From the IMG/VR virus record IMGVR_UViG_3300034198_010578, positions 1-33,158 of that record: 33,158 nucleotides of DNA; one strand, given 5' to 3'. The DNA is from a virus. Each line of letters starts with the position of its first letter. Position 1 is the first letter of the stretch. Below are positions 32,400-33,158 of this stretch, piece by piece. Under the pieces are notes generated by a model, which searched no databases, was not told the origin of the DNA, and saw only the letters and a program-made list of their open reading frames with translations. A program made the position numbers and the translations under genes.

Positions 32400-33158
32400 A
32401 GGCACATATATATTTAAAGAAAATGGCGTAGAAATTGGAAGATCAAAAAATTTAATTACCACAAATGGAAGAACTATTTTAATGAAATATCTTTGTGGTT
32501 TAGAACCAGACTGGGCTTCTTCTCTAGCAATAGGGGCAGTAAATCAAAATGCACCAACAGAAGCAGATACTCAGTTAGCTTATGAAACAATGAGAGTTCC
32601 AGTAATTTTAAAAACGTATCAACCTGCATATGCTGGAAGTCCAGATTTAATAGTTGTTAGAGGAACGCTTCCAGCAAATATGTATGCAAATATATATGAA
32701 ATTGGTTTATTCCCACAATCCATTAATTCAGAAGCTTTGTCTAGGAATAATGAAATTATTACAGATTTTACAGATCTTACAAATTGGACAACTAATATTT
32801 ATAATAATGCATTAAGTATAACAAATCAAGGTTTAAGTCAGTCTAATCTTTTTGTTCCACAAGGAGTAGGATCACCTAGATATGGTGCATATTCAGTTAC
32901 AATTTCTCAAAATACTATTTTTTCAAATAATGAATATTCAACAACTTTAGTAGGTTATTCCGAAGTAGATACTTTAGACATACTTGCATACAATACAGTT
33001 GGCGGGACACTAACAGTTGTACTAACAGACATATCTGGGATAACAGCTACATTAGAATATAATATAGGTACAGATACATCTTATCAAAAGTTATCCGCCA
33101 ACATGCCTTCTTCAATAAGAAATTTTTCAAATTTGCAGTCTATTGATATTATTACAGA
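32392..33158 (+). CDS. Tail/receptor-contact protein, 3' end outside the window
   Basis: ATG 32392 lies in the end of the previous gene, with GGGGTGG about seven bases upstream. The frame stays open to the last base, so at least 255 residues are present and the stop lies beyond. It begins MFKGTYIFKENGVEIGRSKN and continues ILMKYLCGLEPDWASSLAIG, a pattern seen in phage proteins that carry tail decoration or receptor-contact domains. From ~125 it becomes an Asn/Thr-rich beta domain resembling a carbohydrate-binding module (DFTDLTNWTTNIYNNALSIT). Function is inferred from position among tail tip genes. Confidence 0.7.
   Translation, partial: MFKGTYIFKENGVEIGRSKNLITTNGRTILMKYLCGLEPDWASSLAIGAVNQNAPTEADTQLAYETMRVPVILKTYQPAYAGSPDLIVVRGTLPANMYANIYEIGLFPQSINSEALSRNNEIITDFTDLTNWTTNIYNNALSITNQGLSQSNLFVPQGVGSPRYGAYSVTISQNTIFSNNEYSTTLVGYSEVDTLDILAYNTVGGTLTVVLTDISGITATLEYNIGTDTSYQKLSANMPSSIRNFSNLQSIDIIT

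Noticed and set aside
1-33158. tRNA or other structural RNA genes
   Set aside because: No cloverleaf-like segment found in the gaps by eye; a covariance-model scan was not possible.

Overview
The window is the structural-gene block of a tailed dsDNA phage (or a prophage of one) with a long-tail siphovirus layout. All recognisable genes lie on the + strand and are tightly packed, often overlapping by 1-4 nt. The DNA is AT-rich. No terminase, lysis, integrase, replication or tRNA gene is visible. The host is inferred, not shown. Portal, protease and small pre-portal proteins of actinobacteriophage type, TTG starts, and what look like leaderless transcripts driven by extended -10 promoters all fit a low-GC actinobacterium, for example a freshwater one. 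A low-GC Firmicute is not excluded.

Layout. (1) 1-4877: host-contact fibres. These are the end of a collagen-like fibre, a 111-aa beta-rich protein, a 743-aa fibre with a ~400-residue Tyr/Pro-rich repeat block, and a 225-aa paralog lacking that block. (2) 4893-8131: a modification cassette. It holds a GT60/Skp1-GlcNAc-transferase-like glycosyltransferase, two tandem paralogs of unknown function, and a prolyl-4-hydroxylase-like 2-oxoglutarate/Fe(II) oxygenase. (3) 8166-11573: a second collagen-like fibre and a protein with two LamG-like domains. (4) 11635-16141: head module with a small conserved protein, portal, HK97-type prohead protease with an apparent nested scaffold, and major capsid protein. 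(5) 16230-19240: connector module with a SAP-like small protein, adaptor, stopper, HK97 gp10-like protein and tail terminator. (6) 19337-26634: tail tube, two tail chaperones joined by an apparent -1 frameshift (CCCAAAC plus a stem-loop), and a 1943-aa tape measure protein. (7) 26634-33158: distal tail protein, 1413-aa baseplate hub, a FN3-like protein, and a further tail protein cut by the window end.

How it fits together. Modules 4-7 are a conventional virion assembly line. The unusual part is the set of enzymes embedded among the fibre genes. In Dictyostelium and Toxoplasma a prolyl hydroxylase and a GT60 GlcNAc-transferase act in sequence on Skp1, and mimivirus makes its own hydroxylated and glycosylated collagen. 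Here a hydroxylase and a GT60-like enzyme sit between collagen-like and Pro-rich fibre genes. This suggests a phage-encoded hydroxylation/glycosylation route for its own fibres, which is an inference.

Expression signals. TGnTATAAT-like extended -10 elements precede seven genes or gene groups. Three of them lie so close to the ATG that the transcript should be leaderless. Two hairpin terminators with GNRA loops follow the major capsid and tail tube genes, and those two genes share an almost identical 29-30 nt leader.
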